The notes below the pieces were generated by a model. It did not search any database. It had not been told where the DNA came from and saw only the letters and a list, made by a program, of their open reading frames with translations. DNA of 64,000 nucleotides. Origin: Brachypodium distachyon (lineage: Eukaryota; Streptophyta; Magnoliopsida; Poales; Poaceae). The stretch is from NCBI RefSeq assembly GCF_000005505.3, contig NC_016131.3, positions 45,097,355 through 45,161,354 on the forward strand, in the 5' to 3' direction. Of the stretch, positions 10,381 to 23,500 are shown piece by piece. The position numbers were made by a program, and so were the translations under genes. Position 1 is the first letter of the stretch. Each line of letters begins with the position of its first letter.

Positions 10381-13300
10381 AAAAAGAATAATATGCGGGA
10401 ACCAAGAACAAAAAGAGGATGAACAGTAAGTTTTGGATGAAAGTACTCCTACAAACGCCTCTTATCTAGTACCGTTGTCAGGCTAGATTATTTTTTGTTG
10501 CCCAATCAGCTGAGCTCAGTACGGCATGCAGCTGCTCTCAGGCTAGGCAATGCATGCAACGGCAATAGAATGGGACCTAGAAAATGAGAGCATTTTGGAT
10601 CCTCGACTGTTTCAGAAGAGGTGGGCGCCTGCAATATCGGGACGGAGCGTTTCAAATAGTACGCCCGTTAAAAGAGAATAACTTATAATGGATCTTGATT
10701 CTTGAATCAATCTGGTCCGGGTAATCTTTGGCTAAAGAAGTCGTTCTAATCATATTATATAATATAAAAATAAAACGAAAAAATATAATTACTCCTCTTT
10801 TTAGAGAGGGAAATCTAATATATTTTTTAGAATAAACTGTAACTTTATTCAAACACGAAAAGTATTATAGGATGGATCAAAAACTTTAGAAACTAGTACA
10901 AGGTAACTTCTATAATTAAGAATACAATGAAATCTCTCAAAAACATCTTCTCCGTGATATCATATTTTGCAACGTGAAATTCTCTAAGACTTCAACATAG
11001 AGACTGCAATCAGACTATAGCATCAACATCGTTACTGCTATCCCTGCACGAACTTGACTACCTTTAAAGGTTTCGAAAAGCCTCTTGAGTCGCTCATCCA
11101 AAAAGATGAAAAGCCATGAGCGTTGAACGTACTTGGGTCGGGGATGATCCCCTAAACGTGCAGGTCGTCGAACCGCAAGATCTTCACCAGAACAGCAGAA
11201 AAGTATCCAAAATTATAAAAGATAAAACCAACAAAAGCACCATGACACACTAACAAAAACTCAACAGATACGTATAAACGAATCTGCGGTACACAAACCC
11301 AAGATCCACAAGATCGGATACACTAAACCCACAGGGATTAAAAATCTCTAACTCCGCAACAACGCCAGTTGAGGCACCACCACAGCAGAGAAAGAACCAA
11401 AGTACCTTTATTCGCGAAGGCATCACAACCTCCACCATTGCGTTGCTGATCGAGACCAAACAATTGAAATATGCAAAATATTTTTGGATACTCTTGGGAG
11501 GAACCGAGGTGAGCAGAACGCTAAATCTTCAACGGTGACGGCTAGGGCAGAGTTCTCGTGGAAAAACTAAAAAACGCAGTTATCTAATTACATGTCGTAT
11601 GACATCTGATGTACCCGGGCATTAGGGCCCAGGCCTGGCGTCCTAGGTTGGGCTTGGGCTTCACTTTTCAGCACGATGTCGAGTCCAAAAGCCCAAAATG
11701 AATAGAAATAATGAGTTTTTAAAAGGTATAAAAATATTTGTAAATTTTGAAAATGATTATTTTGATAGCCAAATTATAGTTAAAAATGTAGTCGCGTTCT
11801 GAAGTGAGTTCTAGATTTAGAACTTATAGTTCCTTATGTTTAGGTATGGTAACTCAAACACAAATTGTTTTAATTTTGGATTCAAAAAAAATTATCGACA
11901 TATCTAGCTAGGATCATGTTTTGAAATGGTAAAAAAGAGAGCTCAAAAGGCCTGTAAACAGACAAAATTGGCAAAAGAAGAAGACATGCACAAGTTCGAA
12001 TCTTAAAGCATCATCCACTTTCTCGGTTGCCTGAGAATTAGCAAATTCGATTGAATATACGGTTTCTGCCATCATTCACATGGACTGGTTTTCCTTATTT
12101 CTCCTGTTACCTTACTCCATTTTTTTCGAAAAAGGGTGGAAGCCCCGGCCTCTGCATCGAATTGATGCACACATCCATTTTTATTGCAAAGTTATAAAGA
12201 GTAGGTCTTACAAGTCAACAACAAGCGATCGTGGATACAAAAATAAGCCATCTAAAAACATCAATCATGACGAATCTATAATTGAAGGCGTCTAGTACAC
12301 CGACAGCCAACCCGGTTGAGAGACCGTCTACAACCGTTTGCATCCAATCCATAAGCCCCCGCAAGTGCGCAGGAAGCAGGAAAGCCTAAAGATGGATCCA
12401 ATGCGTAACTTTGAATATAACCTACAAAAAAGTTGGAAACTCTGGATCGATTAAAACCCGCATCATTTCTGCAATTCCGGATCGCCCAACAAAAAGCCGA
12501 AAACTCCTATCCACATGTGAGTTTTAAGTTTTTTTTCTACCCATTAAACCGGTTGTCAAACAAATTAGTAATTACCTTACTCCATTTAATCACATGCAGG
12601 TTGTACATGGACTATTACAAAGACATACATGTGCGCATACATGCAAATACACTACTACAGCATCCTCAGATGAGGCACAACGCACGGCTGGCATATACTG
12701 GCATTTCGTATAGCACCGACCTACCGTGTTCTACGAGCATCCAAATAACATAATTTGCAAAAATCTATTATATACTAAAAGTAATATGAGGGGTACTGAG
12801 AGAAAGCTCCACGTTGATCCACATAATCTATATTATTACAACCGTTTGGATCTGAGAGATCCTAAGAGTTCTAGAGAATGTTACTTGTGTCACGCTGCGT
12901 CACACTGCGTTGACAAAAAAAATAACGTGCTGGCTGCTAAAAGGGAACAGAATCCCGGTCCAAACAAACGTGTTAGCTTTTGGTAAAAAGAAAAAGATAC
13001 GACGAAGAAACCGAGTCCTCTGCTCGCGTCGCCGGTCGCCCGGCTCCTTCGATCGGCTCTACTGCTACGTGCATATCTGAGTAGTAGTACACCTCGGCGG
13101 CTGCAATAACGTCATACGAAACAAAATCTTGCATGTATGTTCAACACCAGATCAATTAACACCACACCTAAAAAAGATCAATTAACTACAGCTTTGCATG
13201 TAAGTTCTTGCGGCCAATCTCAAGGCTCTGCGTCGCCACCGCAGCGTGCAATTCCGCCGCGGCCAGATGCAAGCCGTCGCCGCCGGTCTCTTGCTCCCAG

Positions 13301-14590
13301 CGTTTGGAATTTGTGGAAGGACCGCGAATTTAGGTTGCTTCTCGTTCTAATTTTACTACCTAAAAAAAATTATTTTTCACATAGATCACTTTTAGATCGA
13401 ACGACCAGAATAATTCTGAATCTTGCAGGTATGTTCAACACCAGATCGATTAACACCACACTTCAAGAAGTTCAATTAACTACAGTTTTGCACGTTCTCT
13501 GACAGAGATTAACACAAATCACGAGATAGATTAACACCACGCGAACGAGAGGTCTTCCAGCGAAGATTCACATCCTCTGCGTCCGACAAATCAATCAGTA
13601 AATCAAGTATAATTATTTTCTCACTGCAAATTTGAACAAAACTAATAAGCAATGTTGATCTCGGGTGGTATTTGATTTACTATTTGCTTCTTCGCTAAAT
13701 TTGTACCGAAAGCACAATGAGGTGTACCGAAGGAAAGCTCTATGCTGATTCACACCATCAGAATTATTTAGACCGATGGATTTTATGTTTGATGCTTAAG
13801 ATGTAATGAGGTGTATTTATTTGATGGGCTAGGAGGAATGAAAGTAGTTTGCGGTCCACATAGTTCAAATATGCTACGAGAATAAGCCAAATATTTGTTT
13901 GCATGGTAGGCACAATATGGCACGAGAGCCTAATATTTATTTGTACGGTGTCAAATGCAGTATGACACAACATATTTGTGTTAGATGATAAATATGCAAC
14001 GACATGAAAAAATCATTATTTTTCACGGATCACAAGAATTTTACGTAGCAAACTCACCTCAATTCGTCATAATCTATATTTTTGCATCACATATGAGCGA
14101 CTCACTAGATATTGAGTAAAAAACACTTAAGAATCAAATATCAACCTCTAAAAACACCATATATTTCATACTTAATGTGATTGGTTAATTTTACTTTCTA
14201 GATGTATTTTTTAAAACTGATTCCTTTATAGAGACCAATCTCCGAACTTTATCTGAATGTAATGTATATATGTATTTTCGCCGTGACGCATATTTTAATT
14301 TCTTATTTTACAATGGTCTAATAACACATACAAATGGCAAACATCTATTATCAATTTAATGCTTCTAAAATATTAGAGTGATACATATATCCGTGAATCA
14401 TGATCTTAAAGAGTGTCCCGCTAGTTCAATTCTAATTTCAAATAGTTTTCAACAGCTAAGCAGAACCAAATGGGCGTAAATGATCAGATACCATGGTGTA
14501 AAGATTGCCGCTTTCTGCCCTGGCTTCCGTTCCCACGGCTCCTCCAACAAAGAGCACCTGCCGTGCCCGTGCTAGCTCTCATGTAGTAGT
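10381..14590. other. Gene-free stretch between ATG12 and GRF
   Basis: About 4.2 kb without a supported gene. The parts near 10800-11500 and 12120-12470 look like degenerate retroelement tails: A/T-rich runs followed by the CCCCGGCCTCTGCATC type of motif common at grass retroelement ends (12143-12158). A pair of long direct repeats lies at 13126-13495. Open frames are short and lack recognisable domains. The stretch 13600-14460 is AT-rich with nothing identified. Confidence 0.45.
13126..13495. repeat. Direct repeat pair of about 77 bp
   Basis: The block AATCTTGCATGTATGTTCAAC and following bases (to about 13203) recurs at 13419-13495 with a few differences. Shared cores include TTAACACCACAC, TCAATTAACTACAG and TTTGCA. 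The copies are about 215 bp apart with a GC-rich middle. They could be ends of a non-autonomous transposon or a local duplication. Confidence 0.7.
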
Positions 14591-15128
14591 CAAGTCATGG
14601 AGTGGCAGCTCACCGTCCCATCTCGATCGCGCTGACTAGCAGCTCCCCCAAAGTTGAAAACCTGCCGCCCTCTGCCCCGCAGCGCGAGTGATTTCTTTCT
14701 TGGCTCGCCCACGCGCGCGGCAGCGTCAGGTGCCAGCAGCCTGATGACCGCCTGCGCCGCTGCTTGCCTGCAGGGCTCTGCTGCTGCCGCTGCTGCCCTT
14801 AACACTGGCCGAAGTGACCCATCCTCTGCGCCTGCCACCCCCCCTACCTCACCTTAATTCCAGCGGAACCCCACGCACTGCCCCCGCCTGACGCGCCCTC
14901 AAGTGTGTGCCGCGTCTTTCTTTCCGCTGCTGCTCCCCAGCCCACCTCAGTCCTCCTCTGACACTCCAGCACAATGCGAGCTGTAGTAGCTAGCCACGAG
15001 CATTAAACACCTCACGCACAGTGTGAGTCCCTCCTTGAGCAGCAAGAACGTCTGCCATTGCCACTGAGACCTGAGCTCTTGTAACACTTGTGCTGTGTTT
15101 TCGGTTGAGGTTGAGGCCGGAGATCGAG

Positions 15129-16309
15129 ATGATGCTGAGAGGGGCGCAAGGCGGCGGCGGCGGCGGCGGGAGGTGCCTGTTCACGGCGTCGCAGTGGCGG
15201 GAGCTGGAGCAGCAGGCGCTCATCTACAAGTACATGGCCGCCGGGTCGCAGGTCCCCCACGAGCTTCTCCTCCCCTTCCGCCACGCCGCCGCCGTCGACA
15301 CCGCCCCCTCCCTCGCCTGCTTCCCTCCTCCTTCTCATCCCTCCCGTACGTTACTTCCATACACCCATGCATCATCTTGCCCACAACACTAGTACACTGT
15401 CCTCATCTTGCTTCTTCTTCTAATAATAATAATGTTGTCATGGATAAATGCAGTGGGGTGGGGGTGCTACGGCCCGGCGGCGATGCAGTACGGGCGGCGG
15501 GCGGAGGACCCGGAGCCAGGGCGTTGCCGGCGCACGGACGGCAAGAAGTGGCGGTGCTCCAGGGAAGCCTTCGGGGAGTCCAAGTACTGCGACAGGCACA
15601 TGCACCGCGGCAAGAACCGTTCAAGAAAGCCTGTGGAACCCCCAACTCCCCCTTCCTCCTCTTCTTCTTCCTCCTACCGCCCGTCCGCGCTCTCCATCTC
15701 GCCGCCGACGCCCGCCGACGCCGCGCCCAACAGCAACAGCTCCTACGGCCACCAATTCCTCCGCCCCGGCCCCTCCAGCGTCAGCCCTCTCCAGCTCCAC
15801 CTCGACGCGCCGTCTCCCCCGCCGTCCTACCACAGGTACGCGCAGCCGCAGCCGCCGCAGTACTCCACCTCGTCCTTCTTCCCGGCCGGCCACGGGTACG
15901 GGTGCGAGTTCAAGCCGGCAGCGATGCTGGAGCAGCACGAGGAGGCGTTGTTGGCCAGGCGCCGGCTCGGGGCCGACCTGAGCCTGGACAAGCCGGACGC
16001 GGCGACGTCGGAGGGCGAGAATAAGACGAAGTCGCTGCGGCGGTTCCTCGACGAGTGGCCGCGCGGGGATAACAACGGCGACGGGCGGTCGTGGATGGAC
16101 GAGACGACGCAGCTCTCCATGTCCATCCCCGCGGCCTCGTCCCCGGCCGCCGACCTCGCCATTGCCGCGTCGCGTTACCACCACCACAACGGTACGCACG
16201 CACGCAAAGAATCGCCGGCAAAAGACGGCAGCCTTTGATTACCGCTTTTCTCGCTTAAGAATGCACGTTGTTCTGATTGGATTCTTCTCGTGGTGCAGGA
16301 AATGAATAA
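15129..16309 (+). CDS. Growth-regulating factor transcription factor (QLQ and WRC domains)
   Basis: Nuclear transcription factor that works with GIF co-activators to drive cell proliferation in growing organs. Exons 15129-15345, 15454-16191 and 16299-16309 give 321 residues. QLQ domain at about residues 17-52 ([19 protein letters not shown]), which contacts GIF. WRC domain at about 91-131 with the C3H zinc ligands C97, C107, C118 and H121 in the exact CX9CX10CX2H spacing, followed by a basic RGKNRSRK nuclear-localisation stretch. The remainder is Ser/Pro/His-rich and looks like an activation region. Start taken at the first of two adjacent ATGs; an in-frame ATG at 15090 would add 13 residues. 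Exon 3 encodes only the last residues after a shared glycine (NE and stop); retention of intron 2 would instead add about 14 residues. Content recalls rice OsGRF2, unverified. Confidence 0.93.
15618..15638 (+). promoter_or_regulatory. miR396 target site in the GRF coding sequence
   Basis: The 21-nt target known from plant GRF genes, beginning CGTTCAAGAAAGCC and ending TGTGGAA, is present without a visible change just downstream of the WRC codons. It encodes the residues RSRKPVE. Pairing with miR396 leads to transcript cleavage, limiting GRF to young tissue. The site being intact indicates normal miR396 control. Confidence 0.93.
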
Positions 16310-19102
16310 GCTGCGCGCGGCTAGAGAATTTGGTTTGAGATCATCTGAAGTCGGAAACCAGTGAGTCTAGCTAGTAGTCGTAGGGTGCCCTGGTTTGATC
16401 TTGTTTGTTGTTGTTGTAGACTTGTAGTCGATCTTTATCCGGTCTTGGGGTCATTTATTTCCGTGTAACCGTTTCGTTCGACGACAAAGAAAGAAGAAGA
16501 AAATCCGACTCCGTCTCTCTGGCTAGTTTGGAGATGAACCCATGAGGGCAAGAAAAGCAAGTTTGGTGTCGCTCCTGCTGCATGCATTTCTGTTCTTTCG
16601 ATTTCAGCCTGGGTGCGATTGGGATCCACTGCGACTCCTTCCTCTTTTCTTCATCCTGCCTGCCTTGGGTAGCTAGTAGCTTGTCATGTCTACGGATTCG
16701 ATACCATCACTTCCATGCAACGCCATGTCCCTCTGATTAGTGATGCCTATGAATCGCTCAAAGACAAGCACCAATATATTTAAAACTGCTCCCACCTTGT
16801 GCAACCAAACGAATCCTTACTGTTTGCAGAGCCTGTAGGCTGTGGCTGCCAGCCAGTGAGTAAAAAACGAATCTTTATTAATCGGTTACTAACAAATTTT
16901 AAAAATTGCCAGCACTCAGTTTTAAAAGGAATGTTAGCGTGATATCTAGTTCCTAATCCTATACTGCAGTGGTTAGAAAAAGGAAAAACAAGCATCAAAA
17001 CCTTGCAGGTTTGCACGTGAGGCAATGCTTAGCTGCTGTCGGGGAGCGGCGTGGCAATGGTACAGTGCGGGTCAAAAGGGCTAGCTGCCTTGCGCAGGTG
17101 AGGCCATTATTCCACTGCACCACTGAGGCACACTGACGTCGATGCTTACCGGCAGGCAGCAGCCTGACGCAGCTCAGCAGCTGGGTACCTTTACCGTAGG
17201 ACATGTCGCTCGTGTCGACTTCTCGTGGGAACCGTACTACGGATACACGAGGCAAGGCAGGTTGACGTTTCCTAGGCAGACTGCGATAAAGGTCGGACAG
17301 TCGTGCAGTCGTGCTTGAGATTGCATCTCCGCGCGCTGCAGTCTTTCGTAGTTTGCACCGGAGGACGAAAATGCGACTGCTAACGGATGCGCTTACACGG
17401 ATGATTTAGATGGAGAAAATTTCGGTGCGGTGCAAACTTGTAAACTATTTATATGTATCATCGGATCTAAAATATGTTTTTCGTATCACGACGGTTTTCA
17501 TTTTTGATCTGCATCACATGTTTTAGATCTGACAGTCCAGTGGTAATTTGAAATTTTACCAAATGAAGGTTTACAATGGTTGTCACCAATTTAAAAAAGA
17601 AGAAGCAAATGGCACATTGTTTTAGATCTGATAGTCCAGTGGTAATTTGAAATTTACCAAATGAAGGTTTACAATTGTTGTCACCGATTTAAAAAAGAAG
17701 AAGCAAATAACACTAATCAAAAAGCACGCAACTGGTTTCTCAATTCATTTTCGTATTTACATTTCGTCCATCAACGGTTGAATGGACGCTAATGGTACCT
17801 TACCAGTGCAGAGCGGTATTAGCGCTCACGTGTCATGATTTTGGTCTCGAAATAGCCATGTTGACTTAGTTTCTTTTGGGATTTTTTGGTGAAAACAAAT
17901 TGACTCGAGGCCTAAAAACAAAATGGTGCCGACTTGTTAGGCTGACATGGCACTTTCGAGGCGAAAACCTTGACATGTTGGCACTTATACCACTTTGGTT
18001 TGTGTGAGGACAACTGATGTCAGATTTTATCAACTAAGGAATGAAAAATATACGAAAAAAGGATGAGAGATCATTTGCTTACTTTTCATCAAGTTGGGGG
18101 ACAAAAAATATACTCTTTTTTATAATTATATGGGTGTAGCTATGTCTCAGATTTTAAGCAAAATGGTTAAAACTTAGTCGACTTATCGGAATCATTAGAT
18201 TAAAATCTAGGTGGCATTACCCTCTCCCTTCTTCCATGCCTTGTAGTTGGATAATCCTACGGCCAAACATGCCGACCAATATCTAACTAAAAGACATGCA
18301 ACTTTTCAATAGCAAATAGTAACTATACTTAAAAGTTTGTACAAATCTATATGTTTTTAGGTTACTTCACAATGTATACTATGCACTTGTAAATTTCTGT
18401 GAAGAAATATGATAACTCGTGATAGGTGTCAAAAGTCGCAAAACATATGGTATCTACGCATGGCGTCATGGATAGCTCCTTCTTCTGTTGCGGACGGCTC
18501 TGTGTGCTCTATAGCTAGCGTTGAGTGCGTGGCAGAGGTATGGATCTGGCGCGGCGACTCTGGTGGTCCGCAAAGGTGGCAATAGGGTCAGGTTTTCGAG
18601 GTTAAACACATTTTCGATTGGAAGAGACTATATACACTATAGGACGGGCATCCATGCATATGCATATTTCACAAATTGCAATTGTGTGTGCACTGCAGAA
18701 AAAGACGAAGACAACCACTCTCACATTTTCAGTTTATGAGGTCCATGTATAAAAGGAAGAAGATACAAGCAGTATCCCGCATATGTCTTGCTGCTAGTCC
18801 AACCTACAAATTTTCAATTTGAACTTTAAGTAAAAAAAAATGAACTAGCAAGTCAATTAATTTGGATCTCACCCTATGAAAAAATCATATTAACCGAGAA
18901 AAATCATAGTAATCGAGAAAATCATAGTAACCGAGAAAGTACTGGTACACCATGTTTTAATGAAAAATGCATCTGTATGGCCTTCCTTCATGCATTTTTA
19001 GCTCAAAACTGTAGATGCAATCAATGTTTGCCTATTTTCAAATCGAACAGGTCTGCAAACTTAAAATTTGACTATTAAAACAGACCTAGTAAACTAAAAA
19101 AA
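16310..19102. other. GRF 3' region and spacer
   Basis: Holds the GRF 3' UTR and 2.5 kb of spacer. Apart from the tandem duplication at 17520-17708 and a short triple repeat of AATCATAGTAA(C/T)CGAGAAA at about 18885-18938, nothing is recognised. Open frames are short and unconvincing. Confidence 0.5.
17520..17708. repeat. Tandem duplication of about 90 bp
   Basis: The block GTTTTAGATCTGACAGTCCA and onwards through AAGAAGAAGCAAAT (17520-17610) recurs at 17619-17708, separated by GGCACATT. Only a handful of differences separate the copies, so the duplication is fairly recent. Confidence 0.88.
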
Positions 19103-20003
19103 GAGAAAAGTCTCTGTTTCAACCTCCACTGTGTAGACGAAGTCTAAATCAGACCCTAACCTCTTGATCCCTGAATTTCGGACCTCAACCTTTCCAATTC
19201 CGATTAATTCTAACCTACATTCACTAAAATCATGTTTGGAGGCCTGGGTTTGCCTGAAGTGCATGGGATTGCCGAAAGAGCACAAGGAAAAGGCATAAGG
19301 ATGGGATTTTCTACCTTTTTCTCTCATTCTTTTTGGGCGCGCTCCATGAAAATTACGAGGAGAACAAAATCAAGATTGGATCAGGGAGTGGGAGGAGAGC
19401 GCGCTACCAGTACGTGCGGCCACGCAACAGAGGAGGAGCACCCTCGCGAGGACAGCCTGACCTTGAAGCGACGGCCCATGACGGTGTCCACGACAGTGCC
19501 CATGGCCTGGCATGCAGGGCGGCAGGAGGTCCAGAGAGAGGATCTCTGCCGCGACGGCGACGCTGCTCTGAGGCCGCCCATGGAGCACGGCGCCCGTTGG
19601 GGCGTGGTGTGGCGCGAGCAGCAGCTACGACCACGACGAAAGCATTCGGGAATTGGGAATTCGGGATCTAATTTGCGACCAAAACTATGACCATGGCTGG
19701 ATCTGAAACCAAAGCTCAACTTCCTGCCACGATTGCAAGCACGAGGGAATGAGTTCAGTTGAATTCTTGATCGAAATAGAGGAAGGAAAGAGAAGAGAGA
19801 TTTTTGCTCTTTCTATGTTTATAATCAGCGATGCCGATGCTGCCCACGACAGCTAATCCCGGATAACCAAACACCATTTTCGGGATTGTACGTTAGAATT
19901 GATCGGAATTAGAACGGTTAGGGTCCGAAATTCAAGAATTAAGAGGTTATGATCTAATTCAGACTTCGTCTACGAAGTTAAAGGTTGAAGATAGACTTTT
20001 CTC
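19103..20003. mobile_element. DNA transposon with long (about 110-bp) inverted ends
   Basis: The left end (GAGAAAAGTCT, then GTAGACGAAGTCT, CCCTAACCTCTT, GAATTTCGGACC, AATTCCGATTAATTCTAAC) is matched in reverse complement by the right end (19887-20003: GTTAGAATTGATCGGAATT, GGTCCGAAATTC, AAGAGGTTATGATC, AGACTTCGTCTAC, AGACTTTTCTC). The middle is GC-rich and carries no recognisable transposase, so it is non-autonomous. No clean target-site duplication was found, so superfamily is uncertain; long inverted ends suggest a Mutator-like origin. A related element lies at 38144-38840. Confidence 0.7.
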
Positions 20004-20551
20004 CTCGAAAAAGGGTTTCTCTACCAAACGCGTACTATCATAATTTAGTGCCAAAGCAACATGTCACATGCATGACCCAACGATAAGCTAGGAGGTTTCG
20101 AATGTGCTCACGAGTATCTGTATATTTTTTTTCTTCCCAGGTGTACACCATGAATTCTATTCGGGACAGGTGCTCTCCGCCTAGAACAAGAAAGAGGAAA
20201 CAACGTGACAGGTGTATGGCGCTCCTGGAACCCAAAAAGGCTTCCGTGTGATGCAATCAAAAGCGGCGGGGGCCATTCTCCCACAGTCCCATGGCGGGCC
20301 CACCCCACACGGATGCCATCGTGTCGAGTCGAATATACTACGGAGTACTCTACTAAAAAAAAGAACTCTACCACGCCGCCACCGGCGTCCCTTCTCTCGG
20401 CCTCGCGATCCAGCCCACGCCAGTCGTTCCATCACTCCCCCGCTGGTTCCCAACAACGTCGCGATCCAGACCCATCCAGAAGCTTCTCGAACCCACCTAC
20501 CCCCGCCGGCAACGACCTACCGACCGACCGCCGCGCCGGCGCCGAGCGGAG

Positions 20552-23500
20552 ATGGGGTACATCGGGGCGCACGGCGTGGAGACGCTGAAGCGGTACAGGT
20601 ACAGCGGGCAGGACCACTCCGTGGTGGCCAAGTACGTGCTCCAGCCCTTCTGGAGCCGCTGCGTCACCCTCTTCCCGCTCTGGATGCCGTGAGTCCCTTC
20701 CCCCTCCCCGCCCCCCTACTCTGCTCCTCGCCCGATTCCCATCTCTGGTATGTAAAAATCACTGGTTAGTGGTTACTACTACGGCGAAACGCGATTGGGA
20801 CAAACTGCTGCATAAACTGTACAGCGTGCAAAATTGCTACTAGTAATTATAGGAAGGCTGAGGTGACTGAATTCTAAAATTGTGTGGATCGGAAATTTAT
20901 TTTGTATAGTTACCTTAACTTGTCATGTCACAATAGTCAGTAGTGTGCCATGGCAGTTTCTCCACACAGAGAAAATTTAGTTCCATGCCTGCTTACTTTA
21001 GAGTTTAGAGCGTTTACGTTTCTTCTGCCGATGTTGTGAGGATTATGGTAGTCAGGATTTTTGTTAGTTTGCAGGTGTTGCAACTTGCAACAGCCTTTTC
21101 CTGGGGGCTGTGAAAGTGTTTTTTTCTGGTCGTTTGCCGAGTCTATGCTGTTGCCTGTTTAGGTTGAAACACCTATTCGTTTGTTTTCATTTAGAGGAAA
21201 TCACATTGTTGGTCCATTAACTGGGCAGGTGGGAACACATTAGTCCAACAACTTGAAGACACTGCATTTGTACCCCTAAACTTGGCGGGCGGGAACAATT
21301 CCGGTCCAAATCGTGGTGTGCAACTTAATTCTGCTGACGTGGCATTCGCGAAACTATGGACGGGAGTTTAGCTTGTTTTTTGTAGATTCCCCCATGAAGA
21401 CTCCTTCTCTCCCACGGTCCATACGTCATACCATCTCAATTCGCCTGCCCGAGACCTCCCAATTCCCCGTTCTCAATCAAATCCCTAACCTTATCTCCTG
21501 TGTGACAGCCTCTGGGAAGCTTTGGGTCAACCTTGATGGTAGTATAGGGTTTAGGGCCAAATGAGGCCGTCGTGCGTCGGAGTGAGGAGAAGACGAGAAG
21601 GTTTCTAAAAAACCCTCCCTCCTGCATGTGCGTTGTTTGGTACGCGACAGAAGAACAGAAGGTTGCGCGCGGGGGGGGGGGGGGGGGGGAGTTTCAAGCT
21701 AAAAGCTTGCTAAACCCCCCTCCAAAGTTTCCACCTCAGCAGAATTGAGCTGTGAAACGCGATTAAGTGTTCCCACCTGCCAAGTTAACGGATCGCTGAT
21801 GTGATTTCCTCTTTCATTTACTGTAAGATCCTGTTGTTGATGTTTTTTTTAGAAATCAGAGGGCAAATCCCTCTCTTTAAAAAAAGAGTAACGCATGCTT
21901 CATTTGACGGTTCAGTTTTATGACCAATGGCCTGGTGGTTTATGCTCAAACACCTTGTAGAAAGCATGCAAACTCTCAAGACTGGTCTTACGTCTTCCTT
22001 GTGCTACATATCAATGATATATAGCCAATAGGACATTACTTAACTTTTTCTCTTGTGCAAACAGCAAGTAAAGGCTTTCCAGTTCCATTTTTATTTTATT
22101 TTTCACGAGAACTCCTGAACTAATTTATAACTTTCTACATTTGCATGTATGGACTGACGTATAGGCCAAATATGGTAAGTGGTTGATCAGTATGTTGTCA
22201 ATTCTTCCTTGGACATTTCATCCGGTGCATCGTCGGTGATCGGTCCCAAAATTTCAGATCACACTCACAGGATTTGTGTTTCTAGTTACATCGGCTCTGC
22301 TTAGCTATGTGAGTGCCCCATTTTGCTTTATTTTGTTCTAGTTTCAGAGAGTTGTTAAATATGTTTGCTTCTACTATCACAAAGTTGACACCTTATTATG
22401 GCAACGTATCAGGTGAAAACCTTTATTCGGTGAAAAGTTCTAATCCCAACTACTAGATCTAAAAAATATGGCTCCGGTAAAAGGTGGAACCTCTAATCAC
22501 TAAGAGGCGGATTATAGGTTTCACCTTTTGTCTCATCCGTTTATTTAAGATCTATTGGCTAGGATTGAAAGTTTTCAAGTTTTCACTTAATAGAGGTTTT
22601 CACCTGATACGTTCCCTTCCTGTTTAAGGTGATATTTTTTCTTTTCTTTACTTATAACTATGTATCACTCTAATTTCACAGATATATTCACCCCGCCTCA
22701 ACACAGCTCCACCTCGGTGGGTCCATCTTGCCCATGGATTACTTCTCTTCTTATACCAGGTATGTGAATTAAGCTTGAGACTCCAAATGGATCACTATCG
22801 CTTGTTGCGATATTTGTAATTTGCCATGTTAGATTAAAAAAGAGTACTATATTGATTTCTTAAGCAAGAGTGCGTTGAGATAAATTTTGTAATACTTTAA
22901 TTATTTTTGACTGTGCACTGCTTTAATTTATTTCCATGACATGTACAATCCACAGGAAATACAGAGCTCACGTTGTTATTCATATTAGAGTTCAGTATTT
23001 GTGGCTGGATTTTTAAGAAAAAAGGCATAGCTGCCTGCTGTATAAATTATTTCTCTAGGTAGTTGAGTCTAGAGCTATATGCCTACTGTGGAATAGTTTA
23101 GCTCAGTAGCAGATGCATAAAGTTTAACCTGTGTGATCAATTGCATTTGAATCCTATTTGCTGAGGTCATTTCCTTATACTCGCACAGGGTTCTATGTAA
23201 ATATCAATGTGTACATGGCAACCCCTTGTTTCGTATAGCAGAATGAGAGAACTACTCTTAGGGGGCAGCTTCGTTTAGCATTAAGCCTGTCATATCTCTA
23301 CAAAAAGTTGCTTCGCTCTGAAGATGTGATCGGAACAATGAAGTATGTGATTTGTAAACTGGTTTATCCAACTGATTGAACTATTCACGAAGCATCTGCA
23401 GTGCTAATATCAAAACCGTTATTGTTTTTCCATTGTTTTTTCGATAGTTCTCTACCAATGGACGGAGTTTTAAATAGTTTTGATAACCATAACATGTTTC

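Noticed and set aside
15095..16024. 309-codon frame overlapping the GRF gene on the same strand
   Set aside because: It is the GRF exons and intron read in another frame; Arg/Ala/Pro-rich with no domain, while the annotated frame has QLQ and WRC domains.
15621..16199. 192-codon reverse-strand frame over the GRF second exon
   Set aside because: Mirror of GC-rich GRF codons; Arg/Val/Gly-rich low-complexity translation.
20205..20588. Frames running through the AAPT leader into exon 1
   Set aside because: They overlap the real start in other frames. A short ATG frame at 20216 could be an upstream ORF, but the transcription start is unknown and may lie downstream of it.
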